From Noviherbaspirillum galbum (GTDB taxonomy: Bacteria; Pseudomonadota; Gammaproteobacteria; Burkholderiales; Burkholderiaceae_D), in NCBI RefSeq assembly GCF_010974945.1, contig NZ_JAAIVB010000038.1:24901-88900 (forward strand): 64,000 nucleotides of DNA, given 5' to 3'. Under the pieces are notes generated by a model. It saw only the letters and a list, made by a program, of their open reading frames with translations, was not told where the DNA came from and ran no database searches. Numbering within the stretch: the first letter of the stretch is position 1; each line of letters starts with the position of its first letter. Shown here in pieces: positions 48,833 through 56,896 of the stretch. The translations under genes and the position numbers were made by a program.

Positions 48833-48838
48833 CTGCCT

Positions 48839-48872
48839 GTGTCATACCAGCGAAGGCCGGAATCCCATTTCT
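48839..48872. repeat. Dispersed palindromic repeat, copy C (degenerate)
   Basis: GTCATACCAGCGAAGGCCGG (48841-48860) followed by AATCCCATTTC, the same element as copies A, B and D but with a mutated left arm. Confidence 0.6.
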
Positions 48873-49152
48873 ACTGTTTTCTCTCCGGTGAAGCGGTTGC
48901 GGGTCCCACTCCGTGGGGACTTGCCGGGGCTGGTCCCGGCGGCCCAGGTACTTTCTTTATCAGCAGATAAAGAAAGTACCCAAAGAAAGCTGCTTCAACC
49001 CCCATGTGGGAGTCACTTCGTACAGCCTCGTTCGATGGTTTGAGCGGATGCCGTTCTCCTCGGTACTCAGCATCTGAAAGGGAGATGGTGACTCGACCTC
49101 CTGCCGCATCGGCATGACTCGAGACTGTCCCGACGACAGGGAGCATCCGCCT
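48873..49152. other. Non-coding stretch after speD
   Basis: No gene recognised. It contains a GGGGCTGGTCCCGG-type GC-rich patch (48926-48939), the 15-bp hairpin at 48947-48980 and a related direct copy AAAGAAAG at 48982-48989. Together with copies C and D it makes this 417-bp gap the most repeat-dense in the window. Confidence 0.5.
48947..48980. repeat. Perfect 15-bp hairpin
   Basis: GGTACTTTCTTTATC (48947-48961), loop AGCA, GATAAAGAAAGTACC (48966-48980). The AAAGAAAGTAcC motif resembles intergenic repeats I recall from many proteobacteria. No T-tract. Confidence 0.75.
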
Positions 49153-49212
49153 ACCTCTGTCATTCCCGCGAAGGCGGGAATCCCATTTTGGTCGTCCAGA
49201 GAAACGCACAAT
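49153..49212. repeat. Dispersed palindromic repeat, copy D
   Basis: CTGTCATTCCCGCGAAGGCG (49157-49176) completing the GGGAATCCCATTTTGG arm, then after about 25 bp a degenerate opposite arm AATGGGATCCC. Left flank CTACCTCTGTC equals the flank of copy A. Lies between speD and the bdhA 3' end. Confidence 0.7.
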
Positions 49213-49249
49213 GGGATCCCAAGAACTGCCAGAAACGCGCAACCGCCGC

Positions 49250-50038
49250 TTACTGCGCCACCCAGCCCCCATCCATGTTCCAGGCCACGCCCCTTACCTG
49301 GCTGGCCGAATCGCTGGCCAGGAATACCGCCAGGTCCCCGAGTTGCTCCGGCGTCACGAAGTCTCCGGAAGGCTGCTTCTCCGCGAGCAGGCTGCGCTTG
49401 GCATCGTCGTTCGACAGTCCCTGCTGCGAGGCGCGGGCATCGACCTGTTTCTGCACCAGCGGCGTGAGCACCCAGCCCGGGCAGATGGCGTTGCATGTGA
49501 TGCCGGTCTGCGCGGTCTCGAGCGCCGTTACCTTCGTCAGGCCGACGATGCCGTGCTTGGCCGCGACATAGGCCGATTTCTGCGCGGAACCGACGAGGCC
49601 GTGCACGGAAGCGACGTTGATGATGCGGCCCCAGTTGCGCTGCTTCATCGCGGGCAGCGCGAGGCGGGTGGTATGGAAGGCCGAGGTCAGGTTGATGGCG
49701 ATGATCGCGTCCCAGCGATCGACAGGGAAATCCTCGATGTTGGCCACGTGCTGGATGCCGGCGTTGTTGACCAGCACGTCGACCGCGCCGAACTGCTCGG
49801 CGGCATGGCGCATCATAGCTTCGATTTCCGCGGGCTTGGACATGTCGGCATTGTGGTAGGCGGTTTTCACGCCATATTCCGACTGCACGCTTTCCTGGAC
49901 GGCCTTGATGTCGTTCGGGTCGCCGAAACCGTTGAACACGATGTTCGCGCCCTCGGCGGCGAACTTCCTGGCCATGCCCAGGCCGATGCCCGATGTCGAC
50001 CCGGTGACGAGTGCGGTCTTTCCTTGAAGCGTCTTCAT
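49250..50038 (-). CDS. bdhA: 3-hydroxybutyrate dehydrogenase
   Basis: A 262-aa SDR oxidising D-3-hydroxybutyrate to acetoacetate with NAD+. TGSTSGIGLGMARKFAAEGA, NNAGIQHVANIEDFPVDRWD, the Ser of INVASVHGLVGS and Y-x3-K (YVAAK) are present; the NNAGIQHV and HGLVGSAQKSAYVAAKHG segments are diagnostic for this subfamily. With scoAB it forms a route from 3-hydroxybutyrate to acetoacetyl-CoA. Confidence 0.94.
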   Translation of the reverse strand: MKTLQGKTALVTGSTSGIGLGMARKFAAEGANIVFNGFGDPNDIKAVQESVQSEYGVKTAYHNADMSKPAEIEAMMRHAAEQFGAVDVLVNNAGIQHVANIEDFPVDRWDAIIAINLTSAFHTTRLALPAMKQRNWGRIINVASVHGLVGSAQKSAYVAAKHGIVGLTKVTALETAQTGITCNAICPGWVLTPLVQKQVDARASQQGLSNDDAKRSLLAEKQPSGDFVTPEQLGDLAVFLASDSASQVRGVAWNMDGGWVAQ

Positions 50039-50170
50039 GTAACCCTCTGTGAGAAATGGATATTTGTTAGTTGATTCAACGAATCTTATTTGGTCGAACG
50101 GCGAAGTAACACAAGATTTTAAGCGGAACCATCAGTAAAATGCGAGGATGACAATCGGATACTTCCCAAA

Positions 50171-51049
50171 ATGACACAGTCCGCGCCAAGCTTTCGTTCG
50201 CGCCAGGTGCAATGCCTGTCTCCCGCCGGCCTGCATCGCATGGCCTACAAGGAATGGGGCGATCCGGACAATCCCCGGGTGCTGGTGTGCTTGCACGGCG
50301 TCACCCGCGTGAGCGACGACTTCGACACGCTGGCCATGGCGCTGGCCGGCCGCTACCGGGTGCTGTGCCCGGACGTCGTCGGCCGCGGCCGCTCCGACTG
50401 GCTGCGCGACCCCCAGCATTACCAGATTCCCCAGTATGTCAGCGACATGGTGACCCTGCTGGCGCGCGCGGACGCCGAAACCGTGCACTGGTTCGGCACA
50501 TCGATGGGCGGGCTCATCGGCATGCTGCTGGCCTCCATGCCCGGTTCGCCGATAGAGCGTCTGGTTCTCAATGATGTCGGTCCGGCGCTGAATCCGGCCG
50601 CCCTGGCGCGCATCGGCGATTACATCGGCGAAGACACGCGCTTCAGCAGCTTCGAGGCAGGCGAGCAATACATCCGCGCGATTTCCGCGCCCTTCGGAAC
50701 GCACACCGACGAAGAATGGCGCAAGATGACCGCCGATGTCTTGCGCGAGGATAAGGATGGTCAATGGCGGCGGCACTACGACCCGCGCATCGCCGTGCCC
50801 ATCAAGGCGTCCACGCCGGAGGCGGCGAAGCAGGCTGAAGCCGTGCTGTGGCATGCCTATGATGCGATCCGCTGCCCGACGCTGCTGGTGCGCGGCGCGG
50901 ATTCGGACTTGCTGAGCGCCGAAACCGCGCGGGCCATGACCGGCCGCGGCCCGAAGGCCGAGCTGGTGGAATTCGCGGGCGTCGGCCATGCGCCAACCTT
51001 CCTGCGCCAGGACCAGGTCGACGTGGCGGCACGATTCCTGGCGGGTTGA
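50171..51049 (+). CDS. Alpha/beta-fold hydrolase
   Basis: A 292-aa serine hydrolase. Oxyanion HG motif in VCLHGVTRVSDDFD, nucleophile elbow GTSMGG (Ser about 117), catalytic His near the end in GVGHAPTFL, acid probably in GADSDLLS. No signal peptide. Substrate unknown; divergent from bdhA (132 bp), so a link to hydroxybutyrate esters or oligomers is possible but unproven. Confidence 0.82.
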   Translation: MTQSAPSFRSRQVQCLSPAGLHRMAYKEWGDPDNPRVLVCLHGVTRVSDDFDTLAMALAGRYRVLCPDVVGRGRSDWLRDPQHYQIPQYVSDMVTLLARADAETVHWFGTSMGGLIGMLLASMPGSPIERLVLNDVGPALNPAALARIGDYIGEDTRFSSFEAGEQYIRAISAPFGTHTDEEWRKMTADVLREDKDGQWRRHYDPRIAVPIKASTPEAAKQAEAVLWHAYDAIRCPTLLVRGADSDLLSAETARAMTGRGPKAELVEFAGVGHAPTFLRQDQVDVAARFLAG

Positions 51050-51129
51050 TATAGTAGGAAGCCGCGGCTGGCAGAAGCTGAAGGCGCAGGCACGGCAAGA
51101 CGACACAAGGAAACAAGGAAGTTCGAGCA

Positions 51130-51495
51130 ATGGACATCACCCGCCTGCACGTAGGCAAGACGCTCTCCGAAGCGGCCATCCACAATGGCACCATCTACCT
51201 CGCCGGCCAGGTCGCCGAGGATCTCACCCAAGACATCACCGGACAGACCAAAGAGGTGCTCGGCCACGTCGATCGCCTGCTGGCGGAAGCCGGCAGCGAC
51301 AAGTCGCGCATCCTCATGTGCCAGATATTCCTCGCGGACCTGGCCGACTTCCCGGCGATGAATGCCGCCTGGAACGACTGGGTCGCCGCAGGAAACGCCC
51401 CGCCCAGGGCCACGGTCCAGGCCAGGCTGGCCAAGCCGGAATGGCTGGTCGAAATGGTCGTGACCGCCGCCGTCGCCGAACCGGTCTCGCGCTAG
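51130..51495 (+). CDS. RidA family protein
   Basis: A 121-aa YjgF/YER057c/UK114 fold protein. RidA members hydrolyse reactive enamine/imine intermediates; the catalytic-type Arg in the PPRATVQARL segment is present (consensus RxxV). IYLAGQVAED and VNAAW-like FPAMNAAWNDW are typical. It lies between the hydrolase and relA with only 7 bp to the relA start, so probably co-transcribed. Confidence 0.88.
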   Translation: MDITRLHVGKTLSEAAIHNGTIYLAGQVAEDLTQDITGQTKEVLGHVDRLLAEAGSDKSRILMCQIFLADLADFPAMNAAWNDWVAAGNAPPRATVQARLAKPEWLVEMVVTAAVAEPVSR

Positions 51496-51502
51496 GGTTT
51501 TC

Positions 51503-53752
51503 ATGGTTTCCCTCGCATCCGCGCAGAATGAAATCGATGTCCAGCTGACGTCGGGCCTGACACAGGACGACGGCGCGCGCGTGCTCGACGCGCTGGCCTA
51601 CGTCGAGCCGTGGTACCGCGGCAAGGCGGTCATCACCGGGCAGGACGCCTTCGATTTTTCGCGCGGCGCCGCGGCCACGCTGGCCCAGCTCAATACCGAT
51701 GCCGATTCGCGGATCGCCTGCCTGCTGTTCGAGCTGACCGTGCTCGATCCCAAGGAAGCGGAAGGCATCGGCGCGCGCTTCGGCCAGGACATCGCCGACC
51801 TCGTCGGCGGCATCCGTCAGCTCATGCGCCTGCATGAACAGACCTTCACGCCCAAGGAAATCACGAGCGGCAAGCATGCTGCCCAGCAGGCGGCGCAGCA
51901 CATGGAAACCCTGCGCAAGATGCTGCTCGCCATGGCGACCGACATGCGGGTGGTGCTGGTGCGGCTGGCGTCGCGCGTCACCACCTTGCGCTACTTCGCC
52001 GAGATCAAGCTGGAGAACGAGCGTACCGAACGCTATGCGCGCGAGACCATGGACCTGTACGCGCCGCTCGCCAACCGGCTCGGCATCTGGCAGCTGAAAT
52101 GGGAACTGGAAGACCTGTCCTTCCGCTTCCTCGAGCCGGCGACCTACAAGCGCATCGCGCGCATGCTCGAGGAAAAGCGCATCGAGCGCGAGAGCTTCGT
52201 CGAGGGCGCCATCAGCCGCCTGAAGTCCGAGCTTGCGGAAGCCGGCATCAAGGCCGAGGTATATGGCCGTCCCAAGCACATCTTCAGCATCTGGAACAAG
52301 ATGCGCGGCAAGTCGCTCGACTTTTCCGAGCTGCACGACGTGCGCGCCTTCCGCGTGATCGTCGATGACGTCAAGACTTGCTACGCGGTGCTCGGGCTGG
52401 TGCACAACATCTGGACGCCGATCCCGGAAGAGTTCGACGACTACATTTCCCGCCCCAAGTCCAATGGTTACCAGTCGCTGCACACCGTGGTGGTGGCCGA
52501 GGACGGCCGCGCGCTGGAAGTGCAGATCCGCACGCATGAAATGCACCGCTTCGCGGAGTACGGCGTGGCGGCGCACTGGCGCTACAAGGAATCCGGCGGA
52601 TCGAACTTCGCCGCACAGAAGTACGACGAAAAGATCGCCTTCCTGCGCCAGCTGCTGGCCTGGAAAACCGAGGTCGCCGACGCGGTGGTGGAGCAGGAAG
52701 ACGCCCAGCGCGAATGGGTGGAGAAGCTCAAGCAGACCTCGCTCGATGACCGCATCTATGTGCTGACGCCGCAGGCGCGCGTGATCGAACTGCCCAGCGG
52801 CGCCACGCCCATCGATTTCGCCTACCACCTGCATACCGACGTCGGCCACCGTTGCCGCGGCGCGCGCGTGGATGGCGTGATGGTGCCGCTCAACACCCCG
52901 CTCAAGAACGGCCAGACGGTGGAAATCATTACCGCCCGCGGCAGTGCGGCGGTCGGGCCCTCGCGCGACTGGCTCAGCCCCGGCTATGTCGTCAGCGCGC
53001 GCACGCGCTCCAAGGTGCGCGCCTGGTTCAATGCCATCGAGCAGCAGGAAACCCTGTCCCATGGACGCGCCATGGTCGAAAAGACCCTGCAGCGCGAAGG
53101 CAAGACCGCGATCAATCTCGAGGAACTGGCGCACAAGCTCGGCTTCTCCAAGCTCGACGATCTCTTCCTCGCGGTCGGCAAGGAAGAATTCAGCCTGCGC
53201 AACGTCGAGCACGTCCTGCACGCCGACGACGAGAAGGCCAAGGCGCCGCCTTCGCAGGAAGCGGTGCTGCCGAACAAGAGCCGCGCCTCGAGCGTGTCCC
53301 AGGGCGCGAAGTCCGGCGTGCTGGTGGTCGGCACCGAAGGCTTGCTGACCCAGCTCGCGCGCTGCTGCAAGCCGGCCCCGCCCGACGAGATCATCGGCTT
53401 CATCACGCGCGGCAAGGGCGTGTCCATCCATCGCGCCAATTGCAAGAACCTCGCGCAGATCCGCAAGAATGCCCTGGAGCGCGTCATTCCCACGACCTGG
53501 GGCGAGTCCGGCAAGGACACCGTCTATCCGGTCGATATCTTCATCCTGGCGAGCGACCGCCAGGGCCTGCTGCGCGACATCACGGAAATCTTTTCGCGCG
53601 AAAAGATCAACGTCATCGGCGTGAGCACGCAGAGCGCGAGAGGACAGGCGAAGATGTCCTTCACCGCCGAGATTTCATCGACGGCCCAATTGCTCAAGGC
53701 CTTGGCCGTGATACGTGAAGTGAAGGGCGTGCTGGAAGTGCAGCGGCAATGA
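51503..53752 (+). CDS. relA: GTP pyrophosphokinase RelA ((p)ppGpp synthetase I)
   Basis: A 749-aa RelA/SpoT homologue. The pseudo-hydrolase domain (about 20-200) lacks the HD pair: where SpoT has HDxxED this protein reads CLLFELTVLD, so hydrolysis is not expected and it is RelA-type. Synthetase domain about 235-370 (VYGRPKHIFSIWNKMRGKSL, RPKSNGYQSLHTVVV), TGS about 410-470 (DDRIYVLTPQARVIELPSGA), zinc-finger/CC domain with LARCCKPAPPDEIIGFITRG, and a C-terminal ACT domain (DRQGLLRDITEIFSREKINV). Ribosome-associated stringent-response alarm to uncharged tRNA. Confidence 0.94.
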   Translation: MVSLASAQNEIDVQLTSGLTQDDGARVLDALAYVEPWYRGKAVITGQDAFDFSRGAAATLAQLNTDADSRIACLLFELTVLDPKEAEGIGARFGQDIADLVGGIRQLMRLHEQTFTPKEITSGKHAAQQAAQHMETLRKMLLAMATDMRVVLVRLASRVTTLRYFAEIKLENERTERYARETMDLYAPLANRLGIWQLKWELEDLSFRFLEPATYKRIARMLEEKRIERESFVEGAISRLKSELAEAGIKAEVYGRPKHIFSIWNKMRGKSLDFSELHDVRAFRVIVDDVKTCYAVLGLVHNIWTPIPEEFDDYISRPKSNGYQSLHTVVVAEDGRALEVQIRTHEMHRFAEYGVAAHWRYKESGGSNFAAQKYDEKIAFLRQLLAWKTEVADAVVEQEDAQREWVEKLKQTSLDDRIYVLTPQARVIELPSGATPIDFAYHLHTDVGHRCRGARVDGVMVPLNTPLKNGQTVEIITARGSAAVGPSRDWLSPGYVVSARTRSKVRAWFNAIEQQETLSHGRAMVEKTLQREGKTAINLEELAHKLGFSKLDDLFLAVGKEEFSLRNVEHVLHADDEKAKAPPSQEAVLPNKSRASSVSQGAKSGVLVVGTEGLLTQLARCCKPAPPDEIIGFITRGKGVSIHRANCKNLAQIRKNALERVIPTTWGESGKDTVYPVDIFILASDRQGLLRDITEIFSREKINVIGVSTQSARGQAKMSFTAEISSTAQLLKALAVIREVKGVLEVQRQ

Positions 53753-53779
53753 GCCGCAATGGGTCCGCAGGACCCGGCC

Positions 53780-54697
53780 CTACAGCATGGCGGACAGTTC
53801 GGGTTGCAGGGTCACGTGGTCGATGCCGTGCTTGTCCAGCAGCATCTGCTTGATCTCGCGCAGGATGGACGGCCAGGCCTGCATGTCGTCGATTTCCACA
53901 TGGCCGATCAGCGCCGGCGCGCCGGGCGTCATTTCCCAGACGTGCAGGTCATGGACCGAAAGCACGCCTTTCTGGCGGGAAAGGTCTTCGCCGACCTCGA
54001 GGTAATCGATGTGATGAGGCACGCCTTCCATCAGGAAATGATAGGACTCCTTGAGCACGCCTATCGTCGATTTCAGGATGAGCGCGGACACCAGCACCGA
54101 AAGCAGGGGATCGATCTGCAGCCAGCCCGTGAAATAGATCACCACGCCCGCGATCACCGCGGCCACCGAGCCGAGAAGGTCTCCCAGCACATGCACCATG
54201 GCCGCGCGGGTGTTCACGCTATCCTGCCCATGCGACAGGACCCACGCCACAACGATGTTGACGGCCATGCCGATGCAGGCCACGACGAACACCGTGCCGC
54301 CTTGCACTGCCACGGGATGGAAGAAGCGCTGCGCCGCCTCGACGACGATCCAGGCCACCACCGCCAGCATGACCAGGGCGTTGATGAAGGCGGCCAGCGC
54401 CTCGGCACGGCCGAAGCCGAAGGAATGTTTCGCGGACGGCGGGCGGCGGGCGATGATCTGGGCCAGCAGCGCCAGGCCCAGCGCGGTGGCATCCGTGACC
54501 ATGTGGCCGGCGTCGGAGATCAGCGCCAGCGAATTCGACCAGAAGCCCGCCACCACCTCCACCAGCGCGAAGCCCAGGGTGATCAATAATGACCAGCCCA
54601 GGATGCCGGGGCGGCGCACCTCCGAGAAATGATGATGCGATGCATCCCCGGCGCGATGGGCATGCAGGTGTTCGGTGGAGGGCGGGTGGGTTTTCAT
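53780..54697 (-). CDS. Cation diffusion facilitator (CDF) metal efflux protein
   Basis: A 305-aa six-helix transporter exchanging Zn2+ or related metals for protons. N-terminus is His-rich (HLHAHRAGDASHHHF). The transport site is seen as SDAGHMVTDATALGLALLA on helix 2 and HVLGDLLGS on helix 5 (H-x3-D each). C-terminal cytoplasmic domain about 220-300 (HDLHVWEMTPGAPALIGHVE). ATG 54697 (MKTHPPSTEHLH) chosen; the 47 extra residues of the longer frame overlap upstream non-coding DNA. Zn is the most likely substrate. Confidence 0.9.
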   Translation of the reverse strand: MKTHPPSTEHLHAHRAGDASHHHFSEVRRPGILGWSLLITLGFALVEVVAGFWSNSLALISDAGHMVTDATALGLALLAQIIARRPPSAKHSFGFGRAEALAAFINALVMLAVVAWIVVEAAQRFFHPVAVQGGTVFVVACIGMAVNIVVAWVLSHGQDSVNTRAAMVHVLGDLLGSVAAVIAGVVIYFTGWLQIDPLLSVLVSALILKSTIGVLKESYHFLMEGVPHHIDYLEVGEDLSRQKGVLSVHDLHVWEMTPGAPALIGHVEIDDMQAWPSILREIKQMLLDKHGIDHVTLQPELSAML

Positions 54698-54853
54698 GTA
54701 CGCGGAAAGGCCGGACCAAAAGCGGGAAGTGTAGCGGATTCCAGGGCAAGGAATGTCCCCAAAGTAAAGACGGTTTTGCATGACCGGTTTAGGCCATTGA
54801 AGCCGCCCGGAAAATAATTGGGTGAAACACTGGCGCAATCAAAAATCTCTCGC

Positions 54854-54859
54854 TATAAT
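54854..54859 (+). promoter_or_regulatory. tRNA-Val promoter -10 box
   Basis: Consensus TATAAT 12 bp before the tRNA 5' end; the -35 region at about 54831-54836 (TGGCGC) is poor. Confidence 0.6.
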
Positions 54860-54871
54860 CTCGGCTTCTTC

Positions 54872-54948
54872 AGGCTCGTAGCTCAGCTGGTTAGAGCACT
54901 ACCTTGACATGGTAGGGGTCGTTGGTTCGAGTCCAATCGAGCCTACCA
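54872..54948 (+). tRNA. tRNA-Val (anticodon GAC)
   Basis: A 77-nt tRNA with encoded CCA. Acceptor AGGCTCG pairs with CGAGCCT; anticodon arm CTACC-TTGACAT-GGTAG gives GAC; D-loop AGCTGGTTAGAGC and T-loop GTTCGAGTC present. Confidence 0.97.
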
Positions 54949-54962
54949 ACATCCTCTAAGAC

Positions 54963-54990
54963 GCCCCGGACTTCGCTCCGGGGCTGTTTT
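54963..54990 (+). terminator. Terminator after tRNA-Val
   Basis: GCCCCGGA (54963-54970), loop CTTCGC, TCCGGGGC (54977-54984), then TGTTTT. Confidence 0.8.
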
Positions 54991-55289
54991 AGTCCAGAGG
55001 CATGTTGGCAGGATTGCCTGATCGTCCTTTCCGCTTCACTCCCCCGATTTCCCATTAGTTCTTTTATCGCTTGGCGTTGCTTTGCGCTCTTTGCCCATGC
55101 ATCGAATGCGCGCACCCTCGGCGACCGGTTTCACTCACTGCGGCCGCGCACCCCGCCCGCGCCACTGGCAAGGTCTTCTTCAATCATCCTTGGCCGGGGT
55201 CAGTCCCCGGCGGCATCGCTGCCATATCACGGAACTTTCGGCCGTTCCGCATCTCCTGCCATCTATTGTCCTTTCAACAGGAGAGCCGC
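54991..55289 (+). other. Non-coding gap between tRNA-Val and the molybdenum hydroxylase genes
   Basis: No gene recognised. A minus-strand frame here (54891-55115) runs into the tRNA and is not real. A GCCGGGGTCAGTCCCCGGC stem (55192-55210) is present without a T-tract. The ribosome site AGGAGA at 55278-55283 belongs to the next gene. No convincing promoter boxes were identified. Confidence 0.4.
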
Positions 55290-55883
55290 ATGCCGGACGA
55301 CATCTTGCCCAGTCAACGCGACGCCGGCGCCCAACCGGCGCAGGCCGGCACCGCGCCGGATCCCACTTTCGTTCCTCCGCGCCTGGTCAGCCTGCTGGTC
55401 AATGGACAGGCCTGCGACCTGATGCTTGAACCCCGGGTCACCCTGCTCGATGCCCTGCGGGAAGTCATGCACCTCACCGGCACCAAGAAAGGCTGCGACC
55501 GCGGACAGTGCGGCGCCTGCACGGTGCTCGTCGATGGCCAGCGCATCAATGCCTGCCTGACGCTCGCCATCATGCATGAGGGCAGGGCGATCACCACCAT
55601 CGAAGGCATCGCCGGCCAGGCCGGACTGCACGCGGTGCAGGAAGCCTTCCTCGAATGCGATGCCTTCCAATGCGGCTACTGCACCCCGGGCCAGATCTGT
55701 TCGGCCGTGGCGCTGCTCGACGAGGCCGCCCAGGGACAGGCCAGCGCGGTTGCGCCGCGCGCCGTCGCCGGCGACCTGTCCGACGACGAGATCCGCGAGC
55801 GCATGAGCGGCAACATCTGCCGCTGCGGCGCCTATCCGAACATCGTTTCCGCCATCCGCATGGCCTCGCGGCCCCAATCCTGA
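55290..55883 (+). CDS. Aldehyde/xanthine oxidoreductase, [2Fe-2S] subunit (PaoA-like)
   Basis: A 197-aa iron-sulfur subunit of a molybdenum hydroxylase. Plant-type ferredoxin domain (residues about 30-105) with [12 protein letters not shown] and a further Cys (INAC), then the all-helical second cluster domain with [12 protein letters not shown] and [11 protein letters not shown]. Unlike E. coli PaoA, the N-terminus ([20 protein letters not shown]) has no twin-arginine signal, so the complex is probably cytoplasmic. AGGAGA ribosome site. First of three coupled genes. Confidence 0.9.
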   Translation: MPDDILPSQRDAGAQPAQAGTAPDPTFVPPRLVSLLVNGQACDLMLEPRVTLLDALREVMHLTGTKKGCDRGQCGACTVLVDGQRINACLTLAIMHEGRAITTIEGIAGQAGLHAVQEAFLECDAFQCGYCTPGQICSAVALLDEAAQGQASAVAPRAVAGDLSDDEIRERMSGNICRCGAYPNIVSAIRMASRPQS

Positions 55884-55909
55884 ATCCGCCCAAGGCGAGA
55901 AAGCTCCTT

Positions 55910-56896
55910 ATGCTTCCCTTTGAATACGATCGCGCGACCGACGTGGAACAAGCCGTCCGCCTCGGCGCGCAGGCAGGCGCGCGCTACATTGGCGGCGGCA
56001 CCAACCTGCTCGACCTCTACAAGAGCGGCATCGAGCGGCCGGCGCGCCTGGTCGACGTCAGCCGCCTTCCGCTGAACACCATCGAAGCCTTGCCGGACGG
56101 CGGCGTGCGCATCGGCGCCATGGCGAGCAACACCGCGGCGGCCAATCATGCGCTGGTCAGGGAGCGATGTCCTTTGCTGGCGGAAGCGCTGCTGGCCGGC
56201 GCGTCGGCGCAATTGCGCAACATGGCGACGGTCGGCGGCAACCTGCTGCAGCGGACGCGCTGCCATTACTTCACCGACCCCGCGCTGGGCGCGTGCAACA
56301 AGCGCACGCCCGGATCGGGCTGCGCGGCGCGCGATGGCTTCAATCGCATCCACGCCATCCTCGGCGGGAGCGAATCCTGCATCGCCGTGCATCCCTCCGA
56401 CATGGCGGTGGCGCTCTGCGCGCTGGATGCGGTGGTGAGGGTGCGGAGCCAGTCGGGCGAACGCGAGATTCCGGTCAACGATTTCCATCGCCTGCCGGGC
56501 GACACGCCGCACATCGATACCACCTTGCGGCCGGGCGAACTCATCACCGCCATCGACGTTCCCGCCGTCGCATTCGGCACGCGCTCGCATTACCTGAAGG
56601 TGCGCGACCGGGCGAGCTATGCCTTCGCGCTGGTGTCGGTCGCCGCGGCTATCGACGTGCATGACGGCATGGTGCGGGAGGTGTGCATCGCCCTCGGCGG
56701 CGTGGCCCACAAGCCCTGGCGCGCGCGCGAGGCGGAAGACGCCCTGCGCGGCAAGGAATTTTCCGAGGACAATCTGCGCGCCGCCGCCGCGCTGGCCCTC
56801 GCGCAGGCCCGGCCGCAGGAACACAACCGCTACAAGGTGGAACTCGCGCGGCGCGTCATCGTGCGCGCGCTGCGCATCGCAGGAGACATGGCATGA
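55910..56896 (+). CDS. Aldehyde/xanthine oxidoreductase, FAD subunit with [4Fe-4S] loop (PaoB-like)
   Basis: A 328-aa flavoprotein subunit that passes electrons to the acceptor. FAD-binding [20 protein letters not shown] and [13 protein letters not shown] are visible. The inserted segment with TRCHYF ... [10 protein letters not shown] is the extra [4Fe-4S] site found in PaoB-type and 4-hydroxybenzoyl-CoA reductase-type subunits but not in ordinary xanthine dehydrogenase. ATG 55910 starts the [14 protein letters not shown] core; its stop overlaps the next gene by ATGA. Confidence 0.9.
   Translation: MLPFEYDRATDVEQAVRLGAQAGARYIGGGTNLLDLYKSGIERPARLVDVSRLPLNTIEALPDGGVRIGAMASNTAAANHALVRERCPLLAEALLAGASAQLRNMATVGGNLLQRTRCHYFTDPALGACNKRTPGSGCAARDGFNRIHAILGGSESCIAVHPSDMAVALCALDAVVRVRSQSGEREIPVNDFHRLPGDTPHIDTTLRPGELITAIDVPAVAFGTRSHYLKVRDRASYAFALVSVAAAIDVHDGMVREVCIALGGVAHKPWRAREAEDALRGKEFSEDNLRAAAALALAQARPQEHNRYKVELARRVIVRALRIAGDMA

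Noticed and set aside
39818..49212. Repeat copies as a CRISPR array
   Set aside because: Copies are kilobases apart, in both orientations, with no regular spacers and no cas genes.
54891..55115. 74-aa minus-strand frame ending in WTRTNDPYHVKVVL
   Set aside because: Its C-terminus is the antisense of tRNA-Val; such peptides are common false predictions over tRNA genes.
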